A stretch of 64,000 nt of DNA from an uncultured Roseburia sp. (GCA_947649645.1 CANSSP010000007.1:1-64000); one strand, 5' to 3'; shown: positions 15,687-25,431, numbered from the stretch's first letter. Notes: generated by a model not told the origin, from the sequence alone. Made by a program: numbers and translations.

Positions 15687-17558
15687 CTACTTTCCAAGCA
15701 ACAAAATGACAGACTGCCCTTTCATTGAAACATGCGGCTCCGTCATCTTCTCTTCCTCCCCCAGAAACGCGTCCTTTTTCCGGGAAGTGTCCATTACCAG
15801 ATACCAGTTTTTCTTCTCGGGAAGCTTTGGCAGAGCCAGCCTGGCAATCCCGCTGTGAAAATTATAGCCGACATAGACAAAGTCGTCCTCCGTGCCGTCC
15901 TCCCGCCGGGCATAAGCGCCGCAGTACATCATCCCCACCGCCGTACGCTCCCTGGGAAACGTGGAAACCCAGGCATTTTCCCCGTGGTAAGAAAGATCGG
16001 GAAACCCTTTTCTCTGATGATCGTTTAATTTCATCGGCTCCTCCAGCGCAATCACCGGATGTTCTCTGCGGAACGCGGCAAGCCTGCCAATAAACTGCGC
16101 GAGCCATTTGTATTTTTCCGCCTTCTGCCAGTTCACCCAGCCGACGGGGTTGTCCTGACAGTATGCATTGTTATTTCCCGACTGGGAATTGCCCATTTCA
16201 TCCCCGGCAAGCAGAAGCGGGACCCCCTGTCCAAGCAGCAGCACCGCAACCGCATTGCGCATCTTCTGTTCGCGCAGTTCATTGACGCTGCGCTTTCTCG
16301 TCCTCCCCTCAACGCCACAGTTGTCGCTGTAATTCCAGTCGCTTCCGTCGCGGTTTTCCTCACCGTTGCCCTCGTTGTGCTTCTCATCGTAGCTGAAAAG
16401 GTCAAGCAGCGTAAACCCGTTATTGGACGTGATATAATTCACAAATCCCTGCACGGGATGCTGCTTGCGCTGCTGACACACAAACTCACCGAGACCTCCG
16501 CCCATATCGTTTATAAGCCTGCGGACAGGATAAAGATATTCGTCACTATACTTAAAAATATGCGGATAGCGCGTCTGCTGTTCCAGAAGCACCGGATCAA
16601 AATTCGTATAAAAAATCTTTGTGCGGCTTAAAAGGAGATTCTGCACCACGGCCGTCACAGGAACGGAACTGCCGAGCAGATGAAAACCGTCCACATGGTA
16701 CTCTTTCACCCAGAACCGGAGCACGTCAAGTATCACATTCTGATTCATCCCCTCTTCAAAATGCATCTCCATCACGCATTCCATGCCGTTTTTGTGAAGT
16801 TCGCGCACCAGCTCCTTAAACTCCTGCGAAGCGCACGGCGTGCTGCTGTAGGATGCTTTCACCGCAAAATAATTTCCCGGCGTATATCCCCAATAATTGA
16901 CACGCTCCCCGGCATGCGTCTCCTCGGGTTTGATCATATCCTCTTCCCTGCTCTCCCATTTAAGGTAAGAAGGCAGCCTTGGCGGCTCCTGCCACACCAT
17001 CTCCTCAAACTCATAAACCGGCATCAGTTCCAGCGTCGTCACGCCGAGCTCCTTAAAATGCGGAATGGCCTCCTTAACAGCGAGAAACGTCCCCCTCGCC
17101 CTCCCCCTGAGCCCCGCATCCATCGAGAACCCACGGACGTGAAGCTTGTACATCACCATCAGATGCCGCGGCACCTCCGGCGAACGGTCCTGCTCCCAGT
17201 CAAATTCTTCCGGCTCATAGCCCCCGTATACCACACCCTGGTGCGCCGCCCGGTTCTGGTCATTCCACTTTTCCCGGCCGATAATGCGCCTCGCGTAGGT
17301 ATCTGTCAGAACGCTGCCGTTAATCTCATAATTATACATCAGGCGTTTTGCGGACAGTCCTGCAATACTCACGGAACGGACCGAACCCATGCAGTATTCT
17401 GCCGGAACTTTTAATTTCTCCAGAAGCTCATGCTTTTTTCCATACAGAAGAATACTGCAGTCATCCTCCTTTTCTCCTTCAAATGTAAAGACGACTTCTC
17501 CATGCCTCATCTGCACCCCAAACTTATCATAGTTTCCTTCTTTCATCGTATATCCCAT
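15687..17558 (-). CDS. GlgX/isoamylase-like GH13 protein lacking all catalytic residues (pseudoenzyme)
   Basis: About 623 aa. The fold is that of bacterial debranching enzymes: an N-terminal beta domain, YKLHVRGFS, WGYTPGNYF, then NYSDNCGVEGRTRK, GDEMGNSQSGNNNAYCQDN near the end. The catalytic positions are gone. The nucleophile motif GFRFDLA reads GFHLLGS. The acid/base Glu strand reads TKIFYTNFDP. The HD of the third motif is NN in YITSNNGFTL. Region I DVVYNHT reads EMHFEEG. A role in binding alpha-glucan or in regulation is possible; hydrolysis is not expected. Start: AAGGTGG lies 8 bases before ATG 17558, better than the upstream GTG 17570. First gene of the DUF5662-trpS operon. Confidence 0.85.
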   Translation of the reverse strand: MGYTMKEGNYDKFGVQMRHGEVVFTFEGEKEDDCSILLYGKKHELLEKLKVPAEYCMGSVRSVSIAGLSAKRLMYNYEINGSVLTDTYARRIIGREKWNDQNRAAHQGVVYGGYEPEEFDWEQDRSPEVPRHLMVMYKLHVRGFSMDAGLRGRARGTFLAVKEAIPHFKELGVTTLELMPVYEFEEMVWQEPPRLPSYLKWESREEDMIKPEETHAGERVNYWGYTPGNYFAVKASYSSTPCASQEFKELVRELHKNGMECVMEMHFEEGMNQNVILDVLRFWVKEYHVDGFHLLGSSVPVTAVVQNLLLSRTKIFYTNFDPVLLEQQTRYPHIFKYSDEYLYPVRRLINDMGGGLGEFVCQQRKQHPVQGFVNYITSNNGFTLLDLFSYDEKHNEGNGEENRDGSDWNYSDNCGVEGRTRKRSVNELREQKMRNAVAVLLLGQGVPLLLAGDEMGNSQSGNNNAYCQDNPVGWVNWQKAEKYKWLAQFIGRLAAFRREHPVIALEEPMKLNDHQRKGFPDLSYHGENAWVSTFPRERTAVGMMYCGAYARREDGTEDDFVYVGYNFHSGIARLALPKLPEKKNWYLVMDTSRKKDAFLGEEEKMTEPHVSMKGQSVILLLGK

Positions 17559-17682
17559 GCTGTCAACCACCTTTTGTAATTAAATGAAAAAATAGAGTCG
17601 TTTACATTATACCCTCCTGCGAACCCTTTGTATAGTTTTCTTTGCAATGTTTTACAAATTTCTGTTCATTTTGGACATTTTG

Positions 17683-17691
17683 TGTTATAAT
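17683..17691 (+). promoter_or_regulatory. Extended -10 promoter element for the HD-GYP gene
   Basis: TGTTATAAT: perfect TATAAT (17686-17691) with the TG extension one base upstream. No good -35 box is seen. It lies about 98 bases before the ATG. Confidence 0.55.
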
Positions 17692-17788
17692 GACAGAGAA
17701 GAAGCAATGTTACATTTCCGCCGCTGCTATCCTGCGGAATACTTTTCGGGGCTGCACCGGGTAGTTACGGCAGAACAAGGAGATGCTT

Positions 17789-18883
17789 ATGAAAACGCTT
17801 GCATCCAGGGATCTTAAGCCGGGAATGGTCATCGCAGAGCGCCTCTATACTCCGGCCGGACAGTTCCTTATCGAAAAAAACAGCGTTCTGACCGCACAGA
17901 TGATCTCGCATATCAAGTTCTACAAAGTTCCGTACGCAACCGTAAAAGAAGATCCCTTCCACACTACGGGACCAAATGATTTTGTCGAAAAAATGCAGCC
18001 GGTCTATATGACGCACGCACAACAGGTAAAAAGCAGCAGGGAATATCAGGTGTTTGAAAAAACATTCCGGCAGAAAACCGATCTTCTGCGCTCCTCTTTA
18101 AATGATTTTATCATGCGGGGAACAGCGATGGATACCGGCGTTCTGCTTTCTGCAACACGGGATCTCTTCTCTTCCCAGAAGACGACGATCTCGATGCTCG
18201 ACATGCTGCACAATATGCGCCAGATTGACGACTCCACCTACGCACACAGCGTCAACGTCGCGCTGATCGCGCGCATGATGGGCATGTGGGTGGGATATCC
18301 CGAATCCGAACTGGACGTTCTCACCCTCTGCGGTCTGCTCCACGACGTAGGCAAAGCAGGCATACCAGACAGGATCATCGGCAAACCCGCCAGGCTGACC
18401 CCCAGTGAATTCGAAATCATCAAAAAACATCCAAAGCTCGGGTATGACATCTTGCAGTCCATCCCCCTTGATCTGCGCATCCGCAACGCCGCCCTGATGC
18501 ATCACGAGCGCTATGACGGCACGGGTTATCCCTCCGGTCTCGCCGGAAACGAGATCGACGATTTCGCTGCCATCATCTCGATCGCGGACGTCTATGACGC
18601 CATGACGGCAAACCGCTGCTATCGCGCGGGTCTGTGTCCTTTTGAAGCCATCGCACTGTTTGAACAGGAAGGGCTGCAGAAATATCATCCGAAATTTATT
18701 CTTATTTTCCTGCAGCGGATTGCCAGCTCCTACGTCCATAACGATGTTCTATTAAACGACGGGGAGACCGGGGAGATTGTCCTTATCAACCGCCATCTGA
18801 CGCGGCCGCTCATACAGACCGGACCGCAGAAATTTTTAAACCTGGAAAAACGGCTGGATCTCTATATCCAGGCTGTTATATAA
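17789..18883 (+). CDS. HD-GYP domain cyclic-di-nucleotide phosphodiesterase
   Basis: 364 aa. The N-terminal about 115 residues contain a small DUF3391-like start (LKPGMVIAERLYTPAGQ). The HD-GYP domain carries HSVNVALIARMMG, LLHDVGKAGIPD (HD and Lys), ALMHHERYDGTGYP (HHE and the GYP motif) and ISIADVYDAMTANR. All expected metal and substrate residues are present, so it should hydrolyse cyclic di-GMP or a related dinucleotide. No membrane segment or receiver domain. Start choice: AAGGAG at 17777-17782 directly abuts the ATG at 17783 but is 6 bases from ATG 17789 (MKTLASRD). Cotranscribed with the DUF1292 gene. Confidence 0.92.
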   Translation: MKTLASRDLKPGMVIAERLYTPAGQFLIEKNSVLTAQMISHIKFYKVPYATVKEDPFHTTGPNDFVEKMQPVYMTHAQQVKSSREYQVFEKTFRQKTDLLRSSLNDFIMRGTAMDTGVLLSATRDLFSSQKTTISMLDMLHNMRQIDDSTYAHSVNVALIARMMGMWVGYPESELDVLTLCGLLHDVGKAGIPDRIIGKPARLTPSEFEIIKKHPKLGYDILQSIPLDLRIRNAALMHHERYDGTGYPSGLAGNEIDDFAAIISIADVYDAMTANRCYRAGLCPFEAIALFEQEGLQKYHPKFILIFLQRIASSYVHNDVLLNDGETGEIVLINRHLTRPLIQTGPQKFLNLEKRLDLYIQAVI

Positions 18884-18913
18884 CTATTTTCAAAGAAAAA
18901 GCGAGGTACGCAA

Positions 18914-19225
18914 ATGGCAGAAAACCAAGTAAACAACGACGACAACGATATCTTAGTCACGCTCGATTTAGAAGACGGGACCAGAACAGACTGCGAAATC
19001 CTTACCATTTTTACAGTAGGTGAACGGGATTATATCGCCCTCCTCCCCATAACCGGAGAAGAATCCGGGAAAGACGAAGGCGAAGTCTATCTTTATCGCT
19101 ATGCCGAGGACGCGGACGGCACCCCCTCTCTGGACAATATTGAGGATGACGACGAATACGAGGCCGTCGCAGACCGCTTCGACGAACTGCTGGACGAAGC
19201 GGAATTTGACGAAGCAGACGAGTGA
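18914..19225 (+). CDS. DUF1292 family protein
   Basis: 103 aa, very acidic. Typical DUF1292 arrangement: DILVTLDLEDGTRTDCEILTIF, then DYIALLPI and EVYLYRY, with an acidic tail. The family is widespread in Firmicutes, often near alanyl-tRNA synthetase or yrrK/ruvX genes, and has no proven function. Ribosome binding site GCGAGG; 30 bases after the HD-GYP gene, so probably in its operon. A strong stem-loop follows its stop codon. Confidence 0.9.
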   Translation: MAENQVNNDDNDILVTLDLEDGTRTDCEILTIFTVGERDYIALLPITGEESGKDEGEVYLYRYAEDADGTPSLDNIEDDDEYEAVADRFDELLDEAEFDEADE

Positions 19226-19234
19226 TTCCGTTCG

Positions 19235-19259
19235 GGAGTCCGCACACACGGCGGACTCC
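19235..19259. terminator. Stem-loop between convergent genes
   Basis: GGAGTCCGC (19235-19243) pairs with GCGGACTCC (19251-19259) across a 7-base loop. It lies between the DUF1292 stop and the helicase stop on the other strand. There is no T-run on either side, so termination efficiency is uncertain. Confidence 0.45.
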
Positions 19260-19276
19260 GTATCCGGCCATACGAA

Positions 19277-21160
19277 TCAGCGCGACGCCACAGGAACCGT
19301 CCCGCGGGACTCCGCGATAAAACGGGAGAGATCTGCGTCTTTGTTGTTCAGTTGTCTGACCGAACAGATCTGCAGATTTTTTTTCGCGCGCGTCATGCCC
19401 ACATAAAACATCCGCCGTTCCTCCTCGATTTCCTCATCCAGAACAGCTTTTTTGTAGGGCATCACCCCTTCATTCACATCAATAATATAGACACTTTCAT
19501 ACTCAAGCCCTTTTGCACTGTGGAGCGTTGAAAATGTGACGCTTTCGGTCTGTTGTTCTCTTTTCCGGTGCATCTCTTTTAACTCATTTGTGTACTCTTC
19601 AATATGTAAAGACCAGGCCTCAAACGTATCATACCCCTTTGCTCCTGCCTGCAGTTCGTCCAGGATATCGTACAGATCGTCCTCCCTGATCCGCCGGTAA
19701 TCCGCATATTCCTTGCAAAATTCATCGTATCCGACTGCCTTTCTGATATAGTTGACGGCTGCATACGGTTTCATCGTCGCCAGCATCCTGACATCCTTCG
19801 CAAGCTGTCCGATCCGCTTTGCCACCCACGGCTGTTCTTCGTAATACCACTCCCAGACATCAAAAGCCACCGTGTCCTCGTCGAGCGAATCCCGGCTGAT
19901 ATAGCGCTTCGGGCGGTTCATAATGCGCAGAAAGTCGCTTCTCGCCCGGCTTCCCTGTGCAATTCTTAAATACGCAAAAATATCTTTTGCGATCCAGTGT
20001 TCATACAGATTCGGAATCATATCCTGCGTGGTAAAAGGGATATTGTACATCAGAAACTGTTCCATCAGAAGCCTTGGCTGCGTATTTGTCCGGAAAAGAA
20101 CGGCAAAATCCGAATAGGCTCTTCCGTGCTCCACCGCCGTCTGGATATCCCTGATAATCTTAAGCCCCTCCTGCCTCTGATCCGCAAAAAGCGCATATCC
20201 CACCTGCGCCTCTTTCGGCCGGTCTGCCCGGATCTTTTTGTCAAACCGTTCTTTGTTATGACCGATCAGATTCTGCGCATGTTCCACCACGGCTGCATCG
20301 GAACGGTAATTGACATCCAGAAGAACTGTTTTCACATCCGGATAATCGTCCTTAAAATGAAGCATGATTTCCGGTCTTGCCCCGCGGAAACGATAAATCG
20401 ACTGATCATCATCGCCGACTACAAACAGATTTTTCTCCTCTCTGGCCAGAAGCTTTATAATATCAAACTGTATCTTATTGATATCCTGAAACTCGTCTAT
20501 CAGGATGTATCTGTATTTTTTCTGCCAGGCACTTAAGATGTCGCCCCGCTCCCTGAACAGCTCCCAGGTATAGATCAGCATATCCTCAAAATCGATCAGC
20601 CTGTGCTGATACAGATACTCCTGATAATCACTGTATATTCTGCGAAAGACCGTCTCCGCACAGTTTTTGGAATAGTAATTCGCAATCTTAATTCCGGTAT
20701 TTTTGACCAGACCGATTTCTCCGAGCACTGTTGTGATAAACTCTGTTTCGTCTTCATATTCCAGACGGTGTCTCGCGATAATCTCCCGCATACATGCAAA
20801 TCGCTGCTCCTCTCTGACGATATTTGCGGCACTGTAATGATATGCATGTTTTAATATCGAAAAATAAACCGCATGAAAAGTCCCGAATGTCACAGGGCAT
20901 ACCCTGGCAAAGGAAGCCGGATCCCCCCATTCCTGCCCGTCTCCCGTCATCCGCCGCATAAATCGCTCCTTCATTTCTGCCGCAGCCGCCCTGGTAAACG
21001 TGATGACAAGAATATTCGCGGGATTCACCCCGTATTTGCGGATCAGCATTCTGGTGCGCTCCGTGATCACAGTCGTTTTTCCGGAACCTGGCCCAGCCAG
21101 TACAAGCATAGGGCCATCCTTATGCAGGATGGCCTCTCTCTGAGAAGGATTAATACTCAT
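19277..21160 (-). CDS. UvrD/PcrA-like superfamily 1A DNA helicase, short form
   Basis: About 627 aa. SF1A motifs in order: Q motif NPSQREAIL, Walker A LAGPGSGKTTV, Ia TFTRAAAAEMKER, II LIDEFQDIN, III VVGDDDQSIYRFRGARPE, IV VNYRS, V STLHSAKGLEYESVYIID, VI EERRMFYVGMTRAKK. It should translocate 3' to 5' on single-stranded DNA with ATP, in repair or replication restart. It is about 100 residues shorter than PcrA and lacks the extended C-terminus that contacts RNA polymerase, so it is probably a paralogue rather than the housekeeping PcrA. Start: GGAGG five bases before ATG 21160; a TTG four codons upstream overlaps that site. It follows gltX by 15 bases. Confidence 0.92.
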   Translation of the reverse strand: MSINPSQREAILHKDGPMLVLAGPGSGKTTVITERTRMLIRKYGVNPANILVITFTRAAAAEMKERFMRRMTGDGQEWGDPASFARVCPVTFGTFHAVYFSILKHAYHYSAANIVREEQRFACMREIIARHRLEYEDETEFITTVLGEIGLVKNTGIKIANYYSKNCAETVFRRIYSDYQEYLYQHRLIDFEDMLIYTWELFRERGDILSAWQKKYRYILIDEFQDINKIQFDIIKLLAREEKNLFVVGDDDQSIYRFRGARPEIMLHFKDDYPDVKTVLLDVNYRSDAAVVEHAQNLIGHNKERFDKKIRADRPKEAQVGYALFADQRQEGLKIIRDIQTAVEHGRAYSDFAVLFRTNTQPRLLMEQFLMYNIPFTTQDMIPNLYEHWIAKDIFAYLRIAQGSRARSDFLRIMNRPKRYISRDSLDEDTVAFDVWEWYYEEQPWVAKRIGQLAKDVRMLATMKPYAAVNYIRKAVGYDEFCKEYADYRRIREDDLYDILDELQAGAKGYDTFEAWSLHIEEYTNELKEMHRKREQQTESVTFSTLHSAKGLEYESVYIIDVNEGVMPYKKAVLDEEIEEERRMFYVGMTRAKKNLQICSVRQLNNKDADLSRFIAESRGTVPVASR

Positions 21161-21175
21161 AAATTCCTCCAAATG

Positions 21176-22630
21176 TTATTTCTGCAACAGCGCAATTCCC
21201 TTCTGAATCCGCGCAAGGGACTCTTCTTTTCCGAGGATTTCCATCAGCTCCGTCGCACCGCCGGGCGTCATCTGCTTCCCCGAGACGGCTGTACGAAGCG
21301 GCCACATCACATAGCCGTTCTTTACGCCTTTTTCCTTTACATAGGCAAGCAGCAGTTCATAGAGCGCGTCATTACTGTAGTCTTCCTGCTCCATGAGCAG
21401 CGGAAGTACTTCCGTCAGCACCATAAGCGCCGTCTCCTGCGTGGTTTTCATCTTTTTATGTGCGTACATCGCCACATCGTATTCCGGCAGCGCTTCAAAA
21501 AAGTCGATATGACCGGCGATATCGGGAAATACTTCGATTCTGGTCTTGACCATCGCGGCAATCTTCTTAAAATCCAGATCCTTTGTAAGCACCGCGCGGA
21601 TATAAGGCTCCGCCTTCGCGTAAAAAGCGTCGAAATCCATCGCCTTGAGATATTCTCCGTTCATCCACCGCAGTTTTGCGGCATCAAATACGGCCGGGGA
21701 TCTGCTGATTCTGCGATAATCAAATTCTCTGACCAGCTCGTCCAGCGTAAAAATCTCACGGTTATCCTCCGGGCTCCACCCGAGCAGCGCAATATAGTTT
21801 ACAACCGCCTCAGCCAGAAACCCCTGCTCCATCAGATCTTCAAAAGAAGAATGACCGCTGCGCTTGGAAAGCTTTTTGTGGTTTTCGTCCGTAATCAGCG
21901 GCAGATGAATATAACACGGAGATTCCCATCCAAACGCATCATAAAGACGCTGATATTTCGGCGCAGAAGAAAGGTATTCGTTTCCGCGCACCACATGCGT
22001 GATCTTCATTGTGTGATCATCCACGACGTTTGCAAAGTTGTACGTCGGATAGCCGTCGGATTTGATGAGTATCATATCGTCAAGCTCTGCATTTTCCACT
22101 GTGATATCTCCGTAAAGCTCGTCGTGAAACGTCGTCGTTCCCTCGTTCGGAATGTTCTGGCGGATCACAAAAGGCTTCCCCTCCGCCAGATTTTTTTCCA
22201 CCTCATCCGGACGCAGATGAAGACAGTGCTTGTCGTAGAGCATAATTTCTTTGCCCTCCACAACCTCCGTCTTCAGACTCTTCAGCCTCTCTTTGTCACA
22301 GAAACAATAGTAAGCCTCTCCCTTGTCGACCAGCTCTTTCGCATATTTCATATAAATACCGGTTTTCATCCGCTCACTCTGGATATACGGACCGACGCCT
22401 CCGTCCTTATCCGGACCCTCGTCGTGGACAAGTCCGGCGCGCTCCATCGTGCGGTAAATAACATCAACCGCGCCTTCCACAAATCGTTCCTGGTCAGTAT
22501 CTTCGATCCGGAGCATAAAATCTCCTCCGGCATGCTTTGCAATCAAAAACTCATACAGTGCAGACCGCAGATTGCCGACGTGCATTTTGCCCGTCGGACT
22601 CGGTGCATATCTTGTTCTGACTCTTTCCAT
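21176..22630 (-). CDS. gltX: Glutamyl-tRNA synthetase
   Basis: About 484 aa. Class I features: [19 protein letters not shown] (HIGH region with HVGN), RIEDTDQER, and KKLSKRSG (KMSKS equivalent). The anticodon-binding C-terminal half follows. It attaches glutamate to tRNA-Glu, and probably to tRNA-Gln in an organism using the GatCAB route. Start: GAGGG lies 6 bases before ATG 22630 ([12 protein letters not shown]), right at the conserved N-terminus; upstream in-frame ATGs would only add unconserved residues. The UvrD-like helicase is cotranscribed downstream. Confidence 0.95.
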   Translation of the reverse strand: MERVRTRYAPSPTGKMHVGNLRSALYEFLIAKHAGGDFMLRIEDTDQERFVEGAVDVIYRTMERAGLVHDEGPDKDGGVGPYIQSERMKTGIYMKYAKELVDKGEAYYCFCDKERLKSLKTEVVEGKEIMLYDKHCLHLRPDEVEKNLAEGKPFVIRQNIPNEGTTTFHDELYGDITVENAELDDMILIKSDGYPTYNFANVVDDHTMKITHVVRGNEYLSSAPKYQRLYDAFGWESPCYIHLPLITDENHKKLSKRSGHSSFEDLMEQGFLAEAVVNYIALLGWSPEDNREIFTLDELVREFDYRRISRSPAVFDAAKLRWMNGEYLKAMDFDAFYAKAEPYIRAVLTKDLDFKKIAAMVKTRIEVFPDIAGHIDFFEALPEYDVAMYAHKKMKTTQETALMVLTEVLPLLMEQEDYSNDALYELLLAYVKEKGVKNGYVMWPLRTAVSGKQMTPGGATELMEILGKEESLARIQKGIALLQK

Positions 22631-22705
22631 ATTTTCCCTCATTTCTGTGCCGCATCTGCGCATCCAGAATCTGCTGCAGGGCAGCGTTTAACCTCACCAC
22701 AACAT

Positions 22706-22729
22706 CGGGGAGTGCCGATGCACTCCCCG
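22706..22729 (-). terminator. Stem-loop after pnp
   Basis: CGGGGAGTGC (22706-22715) and GCACTCCCCG (22720-22729) form a perfect 10-bp stem with a CGAT loop, 12 bases after the pnp stop. No T-run; it may stabilise the pnp mRNA end or terminate weakly before gltX. Confidence 0.5.
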
Positions 22730-22740
22730 GTATTCCGACC

Positions 22741-24837
22741 TTATTTTGCCCCGGCCGGGACATCCTTGATGGAAAAACTGATCCTTCCCATCTTATCCTT
22801 TCCAAGGCACACAACTTTTACCTTATCTCCCAGCGTCAGCACGTCCTCTACGTGGTTGATCCGTTCCTTTGCAATCTTGCTGATGTGGACCATTCCCTCT
22901 TTGCCCGGCGCAAACTCAAGGAATGCCCCAAATTCTTTGATACTGACGACCGTCCCGACAAAAATCTGCCCTTCCTCAAAATCAGTCGTGATAATCTTAA
23001 CCATCCCCGCCGCCTTTTCCATCATCGCAGCGTCGGTTCCACAGATAGAAACCGCGCCGTCGTCGGTGATATCGATCTTCACGCCTGTGCGGTCGATGAT
23101 CTCATTGATAGTCTTGCCGCGCTGTCCCACGACATCGCCGATTTTCATCGGATCAATCTGAAGCTGAATGATTTTCGGCGCATACTTCCCGACCTCTTTT
23201 CTCGGCTCGGAAATCGCCTTTGCCATCACCTCGTCCAGAATGTAAAGCCGGGCCTCTCTTGTCCGCGCAATCGCTTCTTCAACGATCTGTCTTGTAAGGC
23301 CGTGAATCTTGATATCCATCTGTATCGCAGTAATTCCCTTGTGTGTTCCCGTCACCTTAAAGTCCATATCTCCGAAGAAATCTTCCAGTCCCTGGATATC
23401 GGTCAGCACGATATAGTCGTCATCACTCTCCCCGGTCACAAGCCCGCAGGAAATTCCCGCCACCATCGCCTTTATCGGAACGCCGGCAGCCATCAGAGAC
23501 ATACAGGACGCACAGGTCGACGCCATCGAAGTGGAACCGTTGGATTCAAATGTCTCGGATACGGCGCGGATTGCATAAGGAAACTCTTCCTCGGAGGGAA
23601 GCACCGCCATCAGAGCCTTCTCGGCCAGCGCCCCGTGACCGATCTCGCGGCGTCCCGGTCCGCGCGAAACCTTTGTCTCGCCGACCGAATAAGACGGGAA
23701 ATTGTATTGATGCATATATCGCTTCGTCGTAATATTTTCATCCAGTCCGTCGATCCGCTGTACTTCAGAAAGCGGCGCTAACGTCACCACGTCGCAGATC
23801 TGCGTCTGTCCGCGTGTAAACATCGCAGAGCCATGCACTCTGGGAATCAGGTCGACTTCCGCCGCCAGCGGGCGGATCTGGTCGATCGCACGGCCGTCGG
23901 GACGCTTGTGGTCTTTTAAAATCATCTTGCGGACTGTCTTTTTCTGATACTGATAGACAGCCTCTCCCAGAAGAGAAAGCCACTCCTCGTTTTCCGCAAA
24001 CGCCTCCTCCAGTTTTTCTGTGATCAGGCGGATATTCTCTTCACGTTTCTGCTTCTCATCGGTAAATACGGCTTCCTCCATCTGCTCCGGCGTCACAATC
24101 GCACGGATTGCTTCAAACATCGCTTCCGGAACAGCGCAGCTTGTATAGGTATGCTTCGGTTTTCCGACTTCCGCAGCAATCTCATTGATAAAAGCAATCA
24201 GCGTCTGATTGATATCGTGGCATTTGTATATCGCCTCGATCATCTGCGCTTCGGGAATCTCGTTTGCCCCGGCCTCGATCATAATGACCTTCTCGGCCGT
24301 GGAGGCAACCGTGAGCTGCAGATCGCCGCCGTCCCATTCCTTCTGAGACGGATTGATAATCAGTCTGCCGTCCACTATCCCCATCTGTGTCGCCGCACAG
24401 GGTCCGGCAAACGGAATATCCGATATCGTCGCAACCAGCGCAGACCCGATCATGCCTACGATCTCCGGACGGCACGCCGGGTCCACGGACATCACCATAT
24501 TCGTGATCGTCACGTCGTTGCGGTAATCCTTTGGAAACAACGGGCGCATCGGGCGGTCAATCACACGCGAGGTAAGTATCGCATTCTCCGAGGCTTTCCC
24601 TTCCCTTTTATTAAATCCGCCCGGTATCTTCCCGACGGCATACATCTTTTCCTCAAACTCCACACTGAGCGGGAAAAAATCAATCCCGTCCCTTGGCTTG
24701 TCCGACGCAGTAATCGTAGAGAGAACCGTTGTCTCTCCATATTTTAACAGCGCAGCGCCATTGGCCTGAGCACAGACTCTTCCGATATCAACCGTAAGCG
24801 TTCTGCCTCCAAGCTCCATTGAAAAACTTTTGTACAT
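22741..24837 (-). CDS. pnp: Polyribonucleotide nucleotidyltransferase (PNPase)
   Basis: 698 aa, usual length. Two RNase PH-like domains: PGGFNKREGKASENAILTSR and RPMRPLFP in the first, then the active second domain with TSMASTCASCMSLM. A KH domain follows (DVVGQRGKTINEIIDRTGVKIDI), then an S1 domain (FVGTVVSIKEFGAFLEFAPGKEG). It degrades RNA 3' to 5' with phosphate. Start: AAGGAG before ATG 24837 (MYKSFSMELGG); the upstream in-frame extension is not conserved. It lies downstream of rpsO as in many bacteria, but a terminator and a long-range hairpin separate them. Confidence 0.97.
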   Translation of the reverse strand: MYKSFSMELGGRTLTVDIGRVCAQANGAALLKYGETTVLSTITASDKPRDGIDFFPLSVEFEEKMYAVGKIPGGFNKREGKASENAILTSRVIDRPMRPLFPKDYRNDVTITNMVMSVDPACRPEIVGMIGSALVATISDIPFAGPCAATQMGIVDGRLIINPSQKEWDGGDLQLTVASTAEKVIMIEAGANEIPEAQMIEAIYKCHDINQTLIAFINEIAAEVGKPKHTYTSCAVPEAMFEAIRAIVTPEQMEEAVFTDEKQKREENIRLITEKLEEAFAENEEWLSLLGEAVYQYQKKTVRKMILKDHKRPDGRAIDQIRPLAAEVDLIPRVHGSAMFTRGQTQICDVVTLAPLSEVQRIDGLDENITTKRYMHQYNFPSYSVGETKVSRGPGRREIGHGALAEKALMAVLPSEEEFPYAIRAVSETFESNGSTSMASTCASCMSLMAAGVPIKAMVAGISCGLVTGESDDDYIVLTDIQGLEDFFGDMDFKVTGTHKGITAIQMDIKIHGLTRQIVEEAIARTREARLYILDEVMAKAISEPRKEVGKYAPKIIQLQIDPMKIGDVVGQRGKTINEIIDRTGVKIDITDDGAVSICGTDAAMMEKAAGMVKIITTDFEEGQIFVGTVVSIKEFGAFLEFAPGKEGMVHISKIAKERINHVEDVLTLGDKVKVVCLGKDKMGRISFSIKDVPAGAK

Positions 24838-24919
24838 GTTTTTTCTCCTTTTTCTTTTCAGACTATCTGCTGTCCCTCGCCGATGGACCGGTAAAGCAAC
24901 AGCCGCTCTCTCCACTGAT

Positions 24920-25027
24920 CACAGAAGTACCGAAACTACTGAAATATGCACACGGTAAAGAACCTGCCCGCATATGCCCAAAAGCGGCCGAATGGATATT
25001 TCAGTGGTCCCGGATTCCACTTCTGTG
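24920..25027 (-). ncRNA. Long-range hairpin in the pnp leader (possible autoregulatory element)
   Basis: Read on the - strand, two arm pairs stack: 25027-25019 with 24928-24920 (CACAGAAGT / ACTTCTG), and 25007-24996 with 24947-24936 (CCACTGAAATAT / ATATTTCAGTAG, one G-U). The inner loop is about 48 bases. It lies about 85 bases before the pnp start. Escherichia coli pnp has a leader stem cleaved by RNase III for autocontrol; a similar role here is inferred by position and form only. Confidence 0.5.
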
Positions 25028-25059
25028 TCGATCTGATCCGGAAGTTTCCGGCAGAAAAC

Positions 25060-25097
25060 GCAAAATAGAGCGGTAACTGTACTCCGCTCTATTTTGC
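25060..25097 (-). terminator. Terminator of rpsO
   Basis: A perfect 14-bp stem, GCAAAATAGAGCGG (25060-25073) with CCGCTCTATTTTGC (25084-25097), 10-base loop, followed on the - strand by GTTTTCTG. It lies 30 bases after the rpsO stop and probably gives partial termination before pnp. Confidence 0.75.
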
Positions 25098-25126
25098 AGG
25101 CGGACATTAAAGCCCGCTTGTGCCTC

Positions 25127-25393
25127 CTATTTTCTAAGACCCAGACGTTCAATCAGAGAACGATATCTCTCGATATCCATTTTCTTTAAATATGCCAGTA
25201 AACCGCGCCGCTGTCCTACCATCTTTAAAAGTCCCCTTCTGGAATGATGATCATTCGGGTTGGCCTGCAGATGCTCTGTCAGCTCTTTGATGCGCGCCGT
25301 CAGAAGCGCCACCTGAACCTCCGGTGAGCCTGTGTCCCCCGGCGTTCTGCCATATTCCTCGATAATGCCCTGTTTCTTGTCCTTTGCGATCAT
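25127..25393 (-). CDS. rpsO: 30S ribosomal protein S15
   Basis: 88 aa, exact usual length. Family signature [20 protein letters not shown], then [21 protein letters not shown] and C-terminal LIERLGLRK. It binds 16S rRNA helices h20-h22 early in 30S assembly. Start: AAGGAGG is about 8 bases before ATG 25393 (MIAKDKK); the ATG seven bases upstream reads ATG AAA TGA and stops at once. A structured leader lies upstream and a strong terminator downstream. Confidence 0.97.
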   Translation of the reverse strand: MIAKDKKQGIIEEYGRTPGDTGSPEVQVALLTARIKELTEHLQANPNDHHSRRGLLKMVGQRRGLLAYLKKMDIERYRSLIERLGLRK

Positions 25394-25431
25394 TTCATGA
25401 TCCTCCTTTATTATTTTAATTTGAAAGTCTG

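Noticed and set aside
16680..17414. 244-codon + strand open frame
   Set aside because: Antisense shadow of the GlgX-like gene; His/Arg/Pro-rich composition typical of such shadows.
20873..23161. 762-codon open frame on the + strand
   Set aside because: It lies antisense across the helicase, gltX and pnp genes, has no conserved motifs, and results from the codon usage of those genes.
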